A stretch of 64,000 nucleotides of DNA from Siphonodentalium dalli (GCA_032622095.1 CP136068.1:129461989-129525988), one strand, 5' to 3'. Shown: positions 11,209 through 24,503, counted from the first letter of the stretch. Numbers and translations: made by a program. The notes: generated from the letters alone by a model not told the origin.

Positions 11209-13027
11209 GGATGTAGGTTGGAAGCAATTTGTTTTTTCAAATATTGTTATTCTGAATTCCATGGGGTCATTGACAATTCAATCTACAAAGCTTCACAATT
11301 CAGATTAATTGAAAGGTTCAATATTATAATGTACTAACTATTGTTATCTTGAATTCGTCAGAGCACTTTTTACCTCACCTGAGATGAAGTCCATAGTGTC
11401 CATCCGTCCGTCAAGCATCATCTTCTCTCCAGAACCGTAAGACCGAATGGGTTCATATTTGGTGTGGATGTTCCCTATGCGAATCAAATTAAGATTTGTT
11501 CAAATGAGATCACCTGGTCAAATAGTTACACAGCTAGGACCATAACTCTTCCCTCCCCATAGTAATTATTATGACTTCTCAAATTTCGTTGGGCCGAATG
11601 GGTTTATATTCGGTATAAAGGGTCCTTGCTCAAATGAGTTCACTGTGTCGAATATGGGCGGAGCCAGTGACATAACTCGAAAAAAAAATTCAGATTTAAC
11701 TCCTTGCTCAATTTAACACATTTAAATTTTTTTTTTAAACACATGCTATAAACTTTGAAAAACTAACACCATTTTAACATCCTCAGCCAGAGGACTCAGT
11801 CAAGTAGCTTCAGAGAGACAAAGTCAGGTCATTAATTGAGATCAGATTAGAGATTAGAATGTTATTGGCCAGCTTTGTGTAAACAGCTGCACTAGCACTG
11901 GTGCAGTGGTGCTTGTTGTTATAATCAAATTAAAATTTAGTGTGTCTGACATTTGCAGAATGAGGTCCCCAGAGGGAGAATTTAGTTTTTGCTACCATGT
12001 ACAGCAAGCTAGCATCACCAAATACACCATCCATGGATCTCATTCTGCTAAGGCATCATCTTCTGTGAAGGATCTTGAGTATCAAATTGAAATTTTTTAT
12101 TAGTTACTTTTTTACTTTTTCCCTTCTGTTTACAATCTTTACATGTAGTTTCTATGTCCCCTAATTTGCAGAAGATAAAAATGCATAATTGAGGTGCTCA
12201 ATGGGTGTACATCATCAACTTCCACTGTAGCACTTCAATCTGTTTCTATGTTTCCCATGGCAGTTGAGGCCTAATCAGACTGATGGTAAATTTGGTGATG
12301 CTAGCCTGCTTTGCGGAATAGTGTCATTAAATTCACCTTTTATGGACCTCATTCTTCAAACGTCAAACACACTCAATTCAGGCTTGGCTGTTTAATGTTA
12401 TTTTCTTATCCGCCACTTATCCAGGTGAAGGAAAATTGGGGGAAATATATTGGATTGAATTTGTCTTCTGTCTGTCAGGCGCTAGGTCTTTCTATCCCAA
12501 CATGTATGTCTGTTGGGATGTGTGTGTTAAATTGAGCAAGGAGTTAAATCTTTTTTTTGTTTTCGAGTAATGTCACTGGCTCCGCCCATATTCCACACAG
12601 TGAACTCATTTGAGCAAGGACCCTTTATACCTAATATAAACCCATTCGGCCCAACGAAATTTGAGAAGTCATAAGAATTACTATGGGGAGGGAAGAGTTA
12701 TGGTCCTAGCTTTGCAACTATTTGACCAGGTGATCTCATTTGAAAAAATCTTAATGTGATTCTCATAGTGAACATCCACACCAAATATGAACCCATTCGG
12801 TCATACGGTTCTGGAGAGAAGATGATTCTTGACGGACGGATGGACACTATGGACTTCATCTCATGTGAGGTAAAAAGTGCTCTGACTAATTCAAGATAAC
12901 AATATTTAGTATTGAACCTTTCAATTAATCTGAATTGTGAAGCTTTGTAGATTGAATTGTCAATGACCCCATGGAATTCAGAATAACAATATTTGAAAAA
13001 GCAAATTGCTACCAACCTACATGTAGG
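11209..13027. mobile_element. Foldback element with ~500-bp inverted arms
   Basis: The left arm (about 11,209-11,725) and right arm (about 12,525-13,027) are inverted copies over their length. They start 'atgtaggttgga' / 'ccaacctacat' and include 'ggtgaactcattt'-type and 'atgggcggagcc' blocks. Further inside, 'gctagcatcaccaaat' (near 12,008) faces 'atttggtgatgctagc' (near 12,290), so the inversion extends inward with indels. No transposase frame is present. I could not define a target duplication. Confidence 0.8.
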
Positions 13028-16008
13028 ATTGTAGCTATTCTAATTATTATAGATCATGTAACCCAAAACACAGGTATTTTTATCTTGTTTGGCCTAATAT
13101 GCTTTTGGATTATCAGCATTGAGCATTATACAAATTTATAATGCCCAGCCTGGGCCAGTAACTGAGTGAACGCACCGAGTGAATAGATATTTCTTCAAGC
13201 ACCAGAGACCTTGCATCAATGCAGTTAGTGATAATACTATTAAATAGAATACAAGTTTCAACAACAATCAACAACAACATAAAAGATGGTAAATTTTAGC
13301 TATTTAGCTACAGACACAACAATCTTATTCGAAAATACCAATAAATGAAACGTTCAGGCACAATCTGTAGTTGCATGCATTTGCAAATTTAAAACTGAGC
13401 AAAAATATTAATTACTGGTAATATCAAAATATTGCGCAAATTTAAATACAAGCAAGGTATTATTAGGATGAAACTATAATAGCGGAATCCAAGATAGAAG
13501 TTTAGTTTCCAATATGGTATTACCCTTTGGCCTTTAGCGGCGGCACAATCATGAAGCGATATTTGTTGCACGATATTTGTCGCATACCCTTGCGATAATA
13601 GGATCGGTGTGCGCACACAGTCCTATTTTAGTCTTGCGACTTCTGTATCATGGTAGACCACCGCACACAATGCGATCAAATCATACGATCTGGTTGTTTA
13701 CTTGATTGTTACTAGTAATGCAATGGGTTATTATTAACGAAGTATGGGCTATAGGTATAAGTCTATAATTATGTGTATTTATCACAGATATTTAATACAA
13801 ATTTCCAATAAATATTAATATTACAAGTGTTTTTAGTTATACAGACTAGTAAGCCCTAGTTTATTATAGCTACATGTGCATGTACATGTAGCTATTGTAC
13901 ATGTAGATAGAATTGACTATCATAAAAACAATATTTTACCAATTGGCATGGTGCGTTAAGCATTACAGTGAGCAACTTAGGGTGAGAGGTATTATTTTGT
14001 ATCAACGTCTGAAATCACTGGCACTGACAATGTCATTTCAAGCTACACCTTTTTTAATTCCCCACACAAATTCACAATCAGTTGAATATTATAAATATAC
14101 ATGTAGACACCAATTTGCTGATGTCCAGTCCACCTGTTTTGTTTTGTATTCAAATGTAGTTATATTGCAGGCATGAATGTTTCCGCTGTCCAAACTATCC
14201 CGCTACTCTGACACATGGATGCCATTATGTTGCGAAATGAAACATGTGATCACCGGATGGTTATATTAAGAGTTGAATTTGATTGGCTAAGTACTTCGAA
14301 TAAATCGCACAACTCGATCGTAGGAAATCACAATTATTTGATGCCTTAAGTGGCTGACAAAATGTTATACGATTTTCCACGGCACACGATAGGCCTACAA
14401 TTGACAAGTAACCGGTGCCCAATATTTGTCTTACGATACTTATCACATCATGTGCGGCACGCTTTATCGTGTTTAACTCTAAGTGCATCACCATGTAGGT
14501 GAAAATGATGTGCCATTTGGCATTGCAATTTTAGCAAATGTTGTCAATCATTGAATCAATTTACCAGAACTTTTTTCTCAAGTTTCAACTGTCAATAACA
14601 TGTCCTTACTTTAGACTGTAGTGTACAAGTGCAGGCCAGTGTGAGTGTGTTATGTGATACAATCCCAACTGCATTAGCACGGTGAAATCCATTTTACTAT
14701 TTTACCATCTTCGTGTGTCAGTTTCGAATCGATTCAATCGGTTTCCGCTTGGTCTCCAAAAAATCTGGTTTCGTTGACTGGAACCCTTTACAATACTTTG
14801 TGTAGTAAATTAATCTTTTCATTGTACACATAATCACAGACAGAATGAGATAGTTAATTGATTCGTTTAAAATTAAATTTCGAAGTGTATTGCCTGGGTG
14901 ATGATAGACTCAATTGGTAACTGAGTAAGCTGAGTGACTCGGACTCGGAGTCTGACTCAGTCAGCGAGAGTGCCGCGACTTAAGTTTTAACAGTTAGAAG
15001 TTAGACTTTGAATGAAGGCGTATGATACATCCGATACTGAGAATGTACATGTACTCACCTTGTATATCATTAATGATAATGTAAGCAGATTTTTCTCGTC
15101 CATCTCGTGTGTGGTAATTCGTGAAAATAAGAATCCGAGGTGGCGATTCAGTTGTTTGAATAGCATTACATGCCCAACAACCGTATGTGAGCAACGTTAA
15201 TTCTGATTGGTTAAGATAAACGCGATTATCATATCGCTGCATATGTGGCTCGGAAAGACGAGACCAAGAGTTCAAAGAGCGTGTCAAAGGTCAAGATATT
15301 TTTGGAAACACATTTTTGGAAACACATTTTTTCGTTTAACAGTATTGTAGATTCAGTTGTTCATACATCTTTATGATAGCAGTATAAATTATACAAACAT
15401 AGTGCTATTGCTAATATAATAATAAATAAGGCTAATGATATTATATTTCAACATAGCTGGCCAGTACTTGTATACATTATAATTATTGCCCACGCAGTCT
15501 CAATGTCATTTATTAACATTATGAATGTATACTATGTGAGTCTAATGATCAAAAGACACATGAATTATGATTATCATTATGAAAAATATGTTTATCAACA
15601 AATGTTATATATTACAAAAAGTGGACATGAAAATAAGTCAAACTATGAATAGTATGATCACTACAATTAGAATCTAGGGGTAGGACATGTAAACTGCCAA
15701 ATTGGTGAATTGTTTTGACTGTTCACTTCTAAATTATTGCTGTAGTACACCTGATCACACCTGGCAGCCACATGGAATTCTTGAAATATGACAGCTGTCA
15801 TTGAAATATTTCTTCCGTAAAACACGTTTGGGTCGGTACCCGGTGTACATGATATTCAAATTACCAATGCAATCATGAATGGTGAGATCTATTAAATTAA
15901 TTTCATTTTGAAAGTCGTTACTAACATAACTTCAGTCTTCATCCAGGTGAAAATGACAAAAATAGAATCCAGAATGTCGTGTTGTTTATTACAAAAATGG
16001 TCTCAAAC
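13028..16008. other. Non-coding, no gene recognised
   Basis: No frame with a recognisable domain is seen. Small curiosities are a doublet 'ttttggaaacacattt' at about 15,300-15,330 and a GACTC-rich stretch at about 14,930-14,970. Confidence 0.5.
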
Positions 16009-17225
16009 CAGGGGGTGGTCAGGAAAAAATTTCCGGACACTAGGCGCTTTTTTATTTCTTCCGTCCTCTGGGTACCCCCCACCCCCTAATTTTTATTTTT
16101 TCCGATTCTGGGATAGGGACCCACCCCCTCCAAACTGATTCAAACGACTATTTTACTCAGTTTTCCTGATCTTATCCGATCAATGTGCTGTATCATTATA
16201 GAAGCATTCCTACTTTTTATTTACCAGCAAGACTAAAGTTTCAAAACAATTCTCCATTAAATGTGGACTGTAGGGTATGCGGATGGATTGACATTTGAAA
16301 TCCAAGATGGCCATGTTTGTTTTAAAAACATTTGGGGGGAATGGAGGCTCCCATCTAGAGGTCACTATGAAGATCCATATGAAGTTTGGTGATGATTGGA
16401 TGAGAAAAGTGACCTGTAAGGTGTGCTAAAGTATTTGGTAACACAAAGAGTAAAATCAAAGATGGCCACTGGCAGCCATTTTTTTAATTTTTTTTTTACA
16501 AAATTCGGGAAAAAATGGAAGGCACCCATCGAGAGGTCACACCGAAGATCCATACGAAGGTTGGTAACTTGGTGATGTTCGGATGAGGGATAAGCTCTGT
16601 TGGGTGTGTTAAAGGATTTAGTGATGCAAAGACTAAAATCCAAGATGGCTGCCAGCGGCCATATTTTTCATAAAAAAGTCATTCAAATTTGACATCTCCC
16701 ATCTAGATGTGATCTTAGGCCCATATACTAAATATCATTGAAATAGGTCAGTTTGTTTTAACACCTTTGTTTTATTTTATTATGGTTTTTTGAATTGTTT
16801 AGTTTTATTTGAAGAGTTCAGTGAAGAGTTTACAGTTATTTAAAGAATCTATTATTGTGTTATTTGTTTTCATTTATATCGGGTTGAATAAATGATTGTA
16901 ATAGAACTATTTAAATCTGAGCCTTTCCATGTCAATGTGCCAGTGCATTGATAGATCCTTGATGAAAACATTTAGCAACTGACCTTTTTATTACCCCTTG
17001 GTGTCATCCATCATTATTAACTTATGGTGAACTCAAACCCCCAACCAAGAGTTAAGTGAATACCTATTACATAATAGAAGCATTCTTAAAGCCTTTTGTC
17101 CCATTATTTTGAAGAAAAATTACTCTAGGAAAAAAATTACAGGGCCAGGAAAAAATGTGTAAGCCGGGCTGCCGAACCACCCACACAACCCCGCTTAGTG
17201 TTCGGAAAAAATTGGAGACCCCCTG
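16009..17225. mobile_element. CAGGG-ended DNA transposon (non-autonomous), 7-bp TSD
   Basis: The left end reads CAGGGGGTGG then 'aaaaaatttccggacacta'. The right end is the inverse, 'tagtgttcggaaaaaatt' then 'gaccccctg'. The element is flanked on both sides by CTCAAAC (16,002-16,008 and 17,226-17,232), exactly 7 bp. The CAGGG terminus resembles hAT-type ends, but hAT duplications are normally 8 bp. The element at 52,840-54,348 shares the end sequence and also has a 7-bp duplication. There is no transposase coding inside. Confidence 0.8.
16290..16700. repeat. Tandem repeat of ~180 bp, 'aagatggcc' type
   Basis: Imperfect units contain 'cacccatc.agaggtcac', 'gaagatccata.gaag', 'ttggtgatg.t.ggatgag' and 'aaatccaagatggc'. 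About two and a half units are visible. The array lies inside the CAGGG-ended element. Confidence 0.7.
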
Positions 17226-17232
17226 CTCAAAC

Positions 17233-18389
17233 GGCATGAAAACTCACCTTTCTGACTCCCCAACGGACACCGTTGGAAACGTGAGATTCTGATAATTCAT
17301 GACAGTTGGTGTACAATTATTATTAATTCAGCTGCAATAGACGCCAGAGTTTTCTCTTTTTATTGCAATGAGAAAGCACTGTTTTGATTAGAACAATCGG
17401 AGTTGAACTACCTTTAGCAATGGCGGACAGAATCGGAGTGCGTTACCGATTGGCCCATCAAATGACGTCGAGTGACGTATCTATCCTTCCTTCGTCTATG
17501 GTAATACGTGTCTCAGCTGTCTGGCCATCGGCGCAGTCCTCAGTGTCTGGAGGTTTGCGCGCCGATGTAGGGTGTGACGTTATGATGCACGTCTTGATGT
17601 CATGACGCCTTTACTGGTTTTCCAAAAAGTTATCTTAAAAGGACTCTGCGATCTTTCAATCGGAACTTATAGTTTCACTTTGTCGGCCTTGAATTTTGAG
17701 AATAATTCATCAATCTTTTAGGCGAAAATACCGTTAGAAAATGGAAGATAATATCTAAACGGCCAGTAAGGCCCCTATATTCCTCTTTCGGGGCAAATAT
17801 TTTTAATAATTTTATAAAATATGTAAACAAAACTTTTTCATGCAATATTTTTTTGTTAACCAGAGCTTTGGTTTAATTTACATTAATTTTTTTTAAATAT
17901 CTTTGGCTTTAGGAGCATGTTGTTCCTACATATGATGAAGTATAGCTAACATTTGCCGGAACAAAGTTTTTTATTTTTGCCCTGGAGCATTTTGCCCAAT
18001 TACACATTTCGAGGTGGTATTAATCAATACAAAATGGCGGCCGTCGCCAACAATAATTTTGGACTCGGCTGACCCTTGAGTTATGAATAAATTATCTATT
18101 TTAGGTAAGTTCAATCTATTTTAAGATTGGGCTGAAAAAGTCGATTAGTATATCTCATATTCGCATACGTGTACCCTAGGTCGCTTCGCTTCCGCGGGAG
18201 AGCGGGCGCTATAAATGTATTTTGGATCGCAAACTGCCATATAGATTTAATCTACGTGGGCTTTATTACGTTTACGTATGGTCATATTATCAGTAGCATT
18301 TGATCAGATAGCAAAATATGCTATAAATAGATTTCAGATGGTAGAGATTAAACAATCACATTAATTGCACAAACTCGAAACAGTTAACA
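17233..18389. other. Non-coding, no gene recognised
   Basis: Neither strand has a domain-bearing frame. No repeats are evident. Confidence 0.5.
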
Positions 18390-18540
18390 CCAAATAAGCG
18401 GTGACCCGCTTGTTGTTAGATCCTCTTCACCCTCCTTTTCTTCTAACCTGTCATTAATTTAACTCATATTGTTCAATGTCTTATTTCATGTATACATATA
18501 TTAATTGAGGGTAGAAATAAATATTGTTTACACCAAACAG
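18390..18540 (+). mobile_element. 5'-truncated LINE 3' end
   Basis: It contains a hairpin-like 'aagcggtgacccgctt' followed by 'gttgttagatcctc', and terminates 'agaaataaatattgtttacacc'. It is the same 3' signature as the LINE that ends at 54,916. Confidence 0.55.
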
Positions 18541-19229
18541 TTAACATACCCTGTAGAATACAGACTATGATCAAGGAGGGTGGCACACACCCCAACCCCG
18601 CTTTGGTAATTGGTATGCGATATTCAGGCCATTTTCAGGTGGTATGCTATATACATACCCAATATTATCTGGTACTAGGATTTCACACGGCAATATAACC
18701 GGCATTCATGATTCAGCAAAAAGGCTAGTATGCAGATACAATAGCAGAAAATAATACAAATTTTGAGTATTTTCCTGCCTAAACAGACCCAAGTGATATA
18801 TTTTTATCTATTTCAGTCTAATACCTCTTGATATGTTGATGTTTTGGATACTATTTCAGCAAATGTGAGAAAACTGTGAACTGGTATTCAGTATTCATGG
18901 GTGGTAGGGGGGTAACACCCTCATAAAGGCCAGTCACAATTGAATACACCAGTATGGAAGGTGTCACCCCCACCCCAATACCAGTTAATGTAAAAGGTTG
19001 AATCATGCGTACCAGTTACAAGTAAGAAAATATTGAATGAAAACTAATATTACACTAATAATATAGTTTTCTTATACGTGTACTAGTATTTGCTGAAGTT
19101 GTATCCATAACTTCTACATACCTATAGATAATAGATTGAATAAAATGCCGCCCGGCCACAGTGTCCACCGAAAAAGTGGCTTCATTGGGGCATCAGCTTG
19201 TCTGAAAAAAATATCAAGGACCTGAATCC
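18541..19229. other. Non-coding, weak repeats
   Basis: Loose 'tggtatgc/ggtattc' and 'accccca' motifs recur between 18,560 and 18,990. No gene is seen. Confidence 0.4.
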
Positions 19230-19735
19230 GATACTACATTTCAGAACAATCCAACCAGTGTCCCATGAAATTGTGGATAATAAACTATCATACTAAATTT
19301 GATTCAGATATGATCACACAAACTAAAATTATGATCCGGAAACCAGAAATTAACACGATTCTAAGTCGGAAAAGGGCCATAACTCTCGCAAAAATGGGCG
19401 GAGCAAACCCATATTCGAACTTGACCTGTATATAGGGCTGATAAACTCACATACCACATTTGGTTCAGATATGATCACACAAACTGAAGTTATCATCCGG
19501 AAACCAGAAAATTACAAGATTCTAAGTTGAAAAAGGTCCATAACTCTCGCAAAAATGGGCGGCGCAAACCCATATTCGAACTTGATCTTTATTTTGTTCT
19601 GATATACTCACATACCAAATTTGCTTTTGATCTAATAACCGAAACTAAAGTTATCATCTGGAAACCATTTCCGGACGCACGGACGGACGCACGGTCACTG
19701 GCTATTTTAATAGTCCCCCGAAGAAAAAAAATTCG
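19230..19735. repeat. Tandem repeat of ~145 bp, 'ccataactctcgcaaaaatg' type
   Basis: About three and a half imperfect units occur. Each has 'ttcagatatgatcacacaaac', 'ttatcatccggaaaccag', then 'ggccataactctcgcaaaa' and 'atgggcgg.gcaaaccca'. The last unit ends in 'ccggacgcacggacggac' and a small 'ccccgaa..ttcgggg' stem. Related wording occurs near 60,240-60,350 and 63,700-63,760. The repeat type is familiar from molluscan genomes (recollection, not a search). Confidence 0.75.
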
Positions 19736-20119
19736 GGGTACAATTACATCATAAATGTCATTTGGGCTGGAAAATAGTAAAACAAAATTAATTTTGTGCT
19801 AGAAAAGCTGCGAACCAGCATTTTTGTTGAATCCGGAATACCGGAATACCGTTTAAACTGCGCAAATGAATCCCGACTACCAAATTAGCAGAGGGGTATG
19901 AATCATGCGTGCCACCTGAAAATTGTGCATCAATGTTTTCAATTTACTTTATTTACAAGTACATGTACCTGTACAAGTACATGTAGCTGATTCACCTAAC
20001 AATTTTTTTATCTTTAAATATGTGAGATCCAAGCGGAAATCATGAGTACTGTGCATTAGTCCGAGAGTCTGATAACCTGGGTGTTTGGTTATTATAGAGT
20101 GTACATTGTCTCAAAATGT
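19736..20119. other. Non-coding, no gene recognised
   Basis: It contains 'acatgtacctgtacaagtacatgta' type palindromic sequence near 19,965-19,985. No gene is seen. Confidence 0.5.
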
Positions 20120-21395
20120 GTAATCTTCATGCCCAGCGAGGCAGTCAAGGTCAGGTATAATTATAGCCACCCATTTACACACAAAATATCTCCCCCAAAG
20201 CATCAGTACATGTATGCGTAAACTATCAATTGCATAAATATTGCATTAATTTGTGTATATTTTCATGGGTAACACATGTTATGTCTCGGGTAATTTATTT
20301 TGTATGAGGGTATACTATTACCATACATGTATATAACTGACTAAAGTAATGTGTTGTAAAACACAATCGATACTTTCACACCCAGGTACAATCAATTGAA
20401 CCTTGGATCATTTGAACCCTCAAACTATTGAACTTCCTGACAATCGAACCCATTGAACTACTAGTAATGAACACTCTGACTAATGCACTGTACATAATTG
20501 AGTTAATGAGTATGTGACCTCAGGAATTGGTCCAAGTAATTTTTCTGCTTTACTAGTAAATGTCATTCAAATTGTTCCAATTGTATCGACACTGATTTTT
20601 CATCCAAATTGCAACGAAGGACTATACACATGTACCAGTACATGTAAATGTACGAAGACCGTCCAAGAGGGCCCCATTTGCAATGAGGCCGCAATAATAA
20701 TAGTATCCCGAGTTGTAATCTTCATGCCCAGTTTATAGTGACAGTTACATGTAGGTAACATAGTAGACACCCAACTATACACAAAATATCTTCCCCGAAG
20801 CATCTATCAGTACATCTACATACACATGCCCCTGGGGAAAAAACTGAAATACCAATATAGACTATACGGTGAGTATACCAGTCACTGGTATAGTCCATAT
20901 TGGTATTATTGCATTTGTCTCCAGGGGCTTGTGAGTAGATTTATTCGTAAAATATCAATTGGATAAAACATTCATTGTGTACATGTATATCGACAATACA
21001 TGTTATGTCTCAAGTAAATAACTTTGTACGACAGTAATTGATAATCTCAACTCGGGTACCATTGGACCTTTGGACTATTGAACCCTCAAACTGTTGAACT
21101 TCTTGACAATCGAACACATCGGACTACTAGTAACGACCACTCGGTCTAACGCACTGTCATTGAATCATCATAAATATGATTGAGGTACATGTACATGTAA
21201 TAATGTACATAATTGCGGTAATGGTTCTGTGACCCTATGAATTGATCCAAGCTATATTTATGCTTTAAATATCAATCAAATTGTCCCCATTGTATGGACT
21301 TATCGAGTTTTGGTTTTCATCCAAAAAATCCAAATTGCACTGAGAAACTATACACATGTAATTGTATTAAGAGACCTCCATTTTCAATGAATTAG
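20120..21395. repeat. Diverged direct duplication of ~600 bp
   Basis: Copy 1 (about 20,120-20,690) and copy 2 (about 20,715-21,395) share the same block order. The blocks are 'aatcttcatgcccag', 'cacaaaatatct.cccc.aagcatc', 'aacacatgttatgtctc', 'gaaccctcaaact.ttgaactt', 'ctactagtaa' and 'actatacacatgta'. Copy 2 is longer because a small palindromic element sits in it at 20,829-20,931. Neither copy has a supportable gene. Confidence 0.8.
20829..20931. mobile_element. ~100-bp palindromic MITE
   Basis: The termini are 'cccctgg' and 'ccagggg'. The inner arms are 'aataccaatatagactatac' and 'gtatagtccatattggtatt'. It interrupts copy 2 of the ~600-bp duplication but is absent from copy 1, so it inserted after the duplication or into only one copy. 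Confidence 0.75.
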
Positions 21396-21968
21396 GCAGT
21401 GATGCAGTGTGCAACTGCACCAATTCTATAAACTAAACCCACAAAGCGACATATCATGGTCTATCCCCAAATAGAACATATGGTACATGTACATGGTAAG
21501 TACTGTAAAGAATGATCTGGCTGAAAGGCGGTCATGAGAAAAATTAATGCGGTGTACCGCGGTTGAAACACTGCGGTAATTCACTTGGTTACAACAAAAA
21601 TATTACTGCAGTAAGATTTAATACCAGCAGATACTGCATTAGTGTTGAAATGGCTTGGGTTTTTCATAGTTGACTAATCGACAGTAAAAAATCAAGTCTA
21701 AGTAGACTAATCGACAACACCCAATGGAAAACTTCCAATTTACTATGTGGTTATTGAGTTAAAATCACTGAGAGATAACTGCAGTTCCCATTTTTTGTGG
21801 GACTGTAATGATTCATAGCGAATCCATGCACTGTATTGGGATACACTATCAATGATACACATATCATGATATCATGTGTATTGCGATACAGGAAATCAAG
21901 TAATTTTTTTAAGATGGGAATGTGTAAATTTAGAGCAAAACCTGCAATTTTCAAAGTTTAAATGTCTA
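21396..21968. other. Non-coding, no gene recognised
   Basis: No domain-bearing frame and no strong repeat is seen. Confidence 0.5.
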
Positions 21969-21971
21969 TTA

Positions 21972-22344
21972 GGCGACACCAATTTTTAAGTCTGGTTTAC
22001 GAACATGTGGGCTGATGTGGGGAGAAAAAAAAGTAGATGCAGGAGGGAAAAAAATAAAAATAAAAAAAATTGTCCCCCCAATTTATATCAAGTAAATCTT
22101 TAAATTTGACATAAATTTTACAAAAATTGTGAGAAAATGTTTTTTCCAATGAAATTCTGAACCAAACAAGACATTTCTTGTCATGAAATACATGAAAATA
22201 TGCATCTGTAAATGATCATAAGCAGAACCGGATGCGACAGCACATGAAAATCAGTACGCGTGTAAATTTTAAAAACTTTTTTCATGAAATGGAAAAAAAG
22301 TTGTAGGAGGTGTTCGTAAACCGGACTTAAAAATTGGTGTCGCC
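21972..22344. mobile_element. MITE with TTA duplication (PIF/Harbinger-like), copy A
   Basis: The termini are GGCGACACCAAT and ATTGGTGTCGCC, extending into 'ttttaagtc.ggtttacga' arms. The element is flanked by TTA on both sides (21,969-21,971 and 22,345-22,347). A 3-bp TWA duplication is characteristic of PIF/Harbinger elements. A second copy lies in inverted orientation at 27,591-27,945. Confidence 0.8.
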
Positions 22345-22377
22345 TTATGTGTATTTAACTCATATAGCTTACTAATA

Positions 22378-23300
22378 AAGGTGCTCAATCAGATTCGATG
22401 GTGCCCATATAATCAGATTCCAATAACATATTTTTTTAGAAATGCTGCTTCAGTTATCAGAATCGATTAATTGCCCAAAAATAATGCTAACCACTGTCAA
22501 CTACATGTATAGTATAACATTGCCCGATATGTTATATTTATCAACATGCTGTTCGACGAAGTTTGGCCTTATTATCAACACAAATCCTCTTGATTTTACA
22601 GTTATCAATCTTCATCCGCAATTTGGTCTGAGACCGTCTGGGCCACTATTAAGTCTCGATGGTGATAAATATTAAAATTTCATAAATCGATATCTAATAA
22701 CTCTGAGCTTTGATACATGTAGGTGGGTCCATCGACTTGATTAAAATATGTTTTACCCCCCGAATCCATATACATGTAAATAGTAATTGAGGGGCACTTA
22801 ATCGGATTATGCATCTTTAAACTGTATTTGAATTTAAAGATGCATAATCCGATTAAGGGCCCCCGAATTAACGCTCGCACATTACTATTTATTTGGACTT
22901 GTGGGTAAAATATATTTGGTACGAGTCGAGGAACCCACCTATCAAAGTTCAAGAGTTATTAGATATCAATTTTTGAAATATACTATATTTCACGATCAAG
23001 AATTAATAGTGGCCCACGGTCTCGGACCAAATTTCAGATGAAGATGGATATCTCTAAAATCAAGAGGCTTTCTGTTGATAATAAGGCCAAGTTTTGTAGC
23101 ACAACATGTTGATAAATAACATATGTCAGGCAATTTTGTACTATAGTTGACAGTGGTTAGTATTATTTTATATCAATTAATCAATTCTGAAACCGTAACT
23201 GAAGCAGCCTTTCTAAATACGAATGTATGATGTTGCTGTTGTTGTTGGAATCGGATTATATGGGGATCATCGAACCGGATTGAGTACCTTTAAAATGAAC
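22378..23300. repeat. ~920-bp near-perfect-length palindrome (foldback element)
   Basis: The left arm starts 'taaaggtgctcaatcagatt' and the right arm ends with the inverse '..gattgagtaccttta'. The arms match through multiple blocks, such as 'ctaaccactgtcaacta' facing 'tagttgacagtggttag'. The centre at about 22,834-22,842 is a tight hairpin ('atgcatctttaaa' facing 'tttaaagatgcat'). No coding function is seen. Confidence 0.85.
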
Positions 23301-24503
23301 TGTATCCAGTATAAACATGTTAAACCTGATAATTAATTAGAGCATGCCGTCCCTGTTGACATGTGGTATCCGCTGGTAATCTTACCACAGTAATATGTTT
23401 TTACCACAAAAATTCTGAATTCTATCTAGACATTTTGAAACATTAAAAAAAAATTCTGGTGTGGTTACAATGTCAACTTTAAAAAAAAATTCATATAAAC
23501 ATCGCATGAAAAATACAGCCTAACTGCAAATGTGAGGTGGACCACATTCTGCGGCGGTATAACTGACTGCGGTTGATCGCACGAACACGCCTGATACTAC
23601 AGTAATACCCGGTGGTCAACCTTTATAAGGCGAGTTGATTAATTAAATCATAGCTGTAATTTTACATGTATGTTCTATGGACTTTGTTGGGAAAGAAAAT
23701 ATAGCTGTGCGACAATGGATGATATTTCCCCACCTCAGCAGGTGTCGATTACAGAAAAATATAACGAAACATACTGGTAGTATGTTAATCCTGATGAGCT
23801 AAGTTAGAAATTTTTCAATCGAAACCTCATAAAAAAAAATATAAATTCAGTTCTCAATTTTAGAACACTTCTAGGAAATTGTTCAAAAATATTGTTAAAA
23901 GATGCCCATTCGATTTGACATTGTAAATATACCCCTGTTCAAGTGTTCCTGCTAATGTGCTATGATGCGATTGGGTCCTGCTGAATTGCTATGAATTGCG
24001 CTACCCGCATCATAGCAATTCAGCAGGACCACCAGCATTATAGCATATTAGCAGGACCACTTGGCCAGTGGTAAAATAGTTTGTTTTCCAAACGGGTATG
24101 TGTTTTAAAATAATCATGTAATGATATATAACATACATGTATATGATCCCATTTATAGGTTTTATTCATCACGGTCAGATAAACTTTGTATGCAGACGGT
24201 TTTGCCAAACTTAGAATATTTATTAGGTGCCCAAACAAAAATATCAAAACATCACTTACCCCGGTAACTCAGTGGTATGATAAAGAAGATCAACTGTATT
24301 TTGTTTTATCATTTATGCTCATTTGGAAATGGGATGCTATTTAATTCTGTTTATCTATATAATTGGCTGCACTGCTAAATTTTGACTCATTTCAGTCATT
24401 TGATGTCAGTACATGTAGTTGTCCATCGAAATGGCGAACACAACCAAATACAAATTACAAGAGGAACGACAACAAATAAAGTTGATGTGCACTAAAACAG
24501 ATA
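23301..24503. other. Non-coding with one strong hairpin
   Basis: The arms 'ggtcctgctgaattgctatg' (23,974-23,993) and its exact inverse (24,011-24,030) form a 20-bp stem. An outer, weaker layer 'ttcctgctaatgtgctatgatgc' faces 'agcattatagcatattagcaggacc'. There are no genes. Confidence 0.6.
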
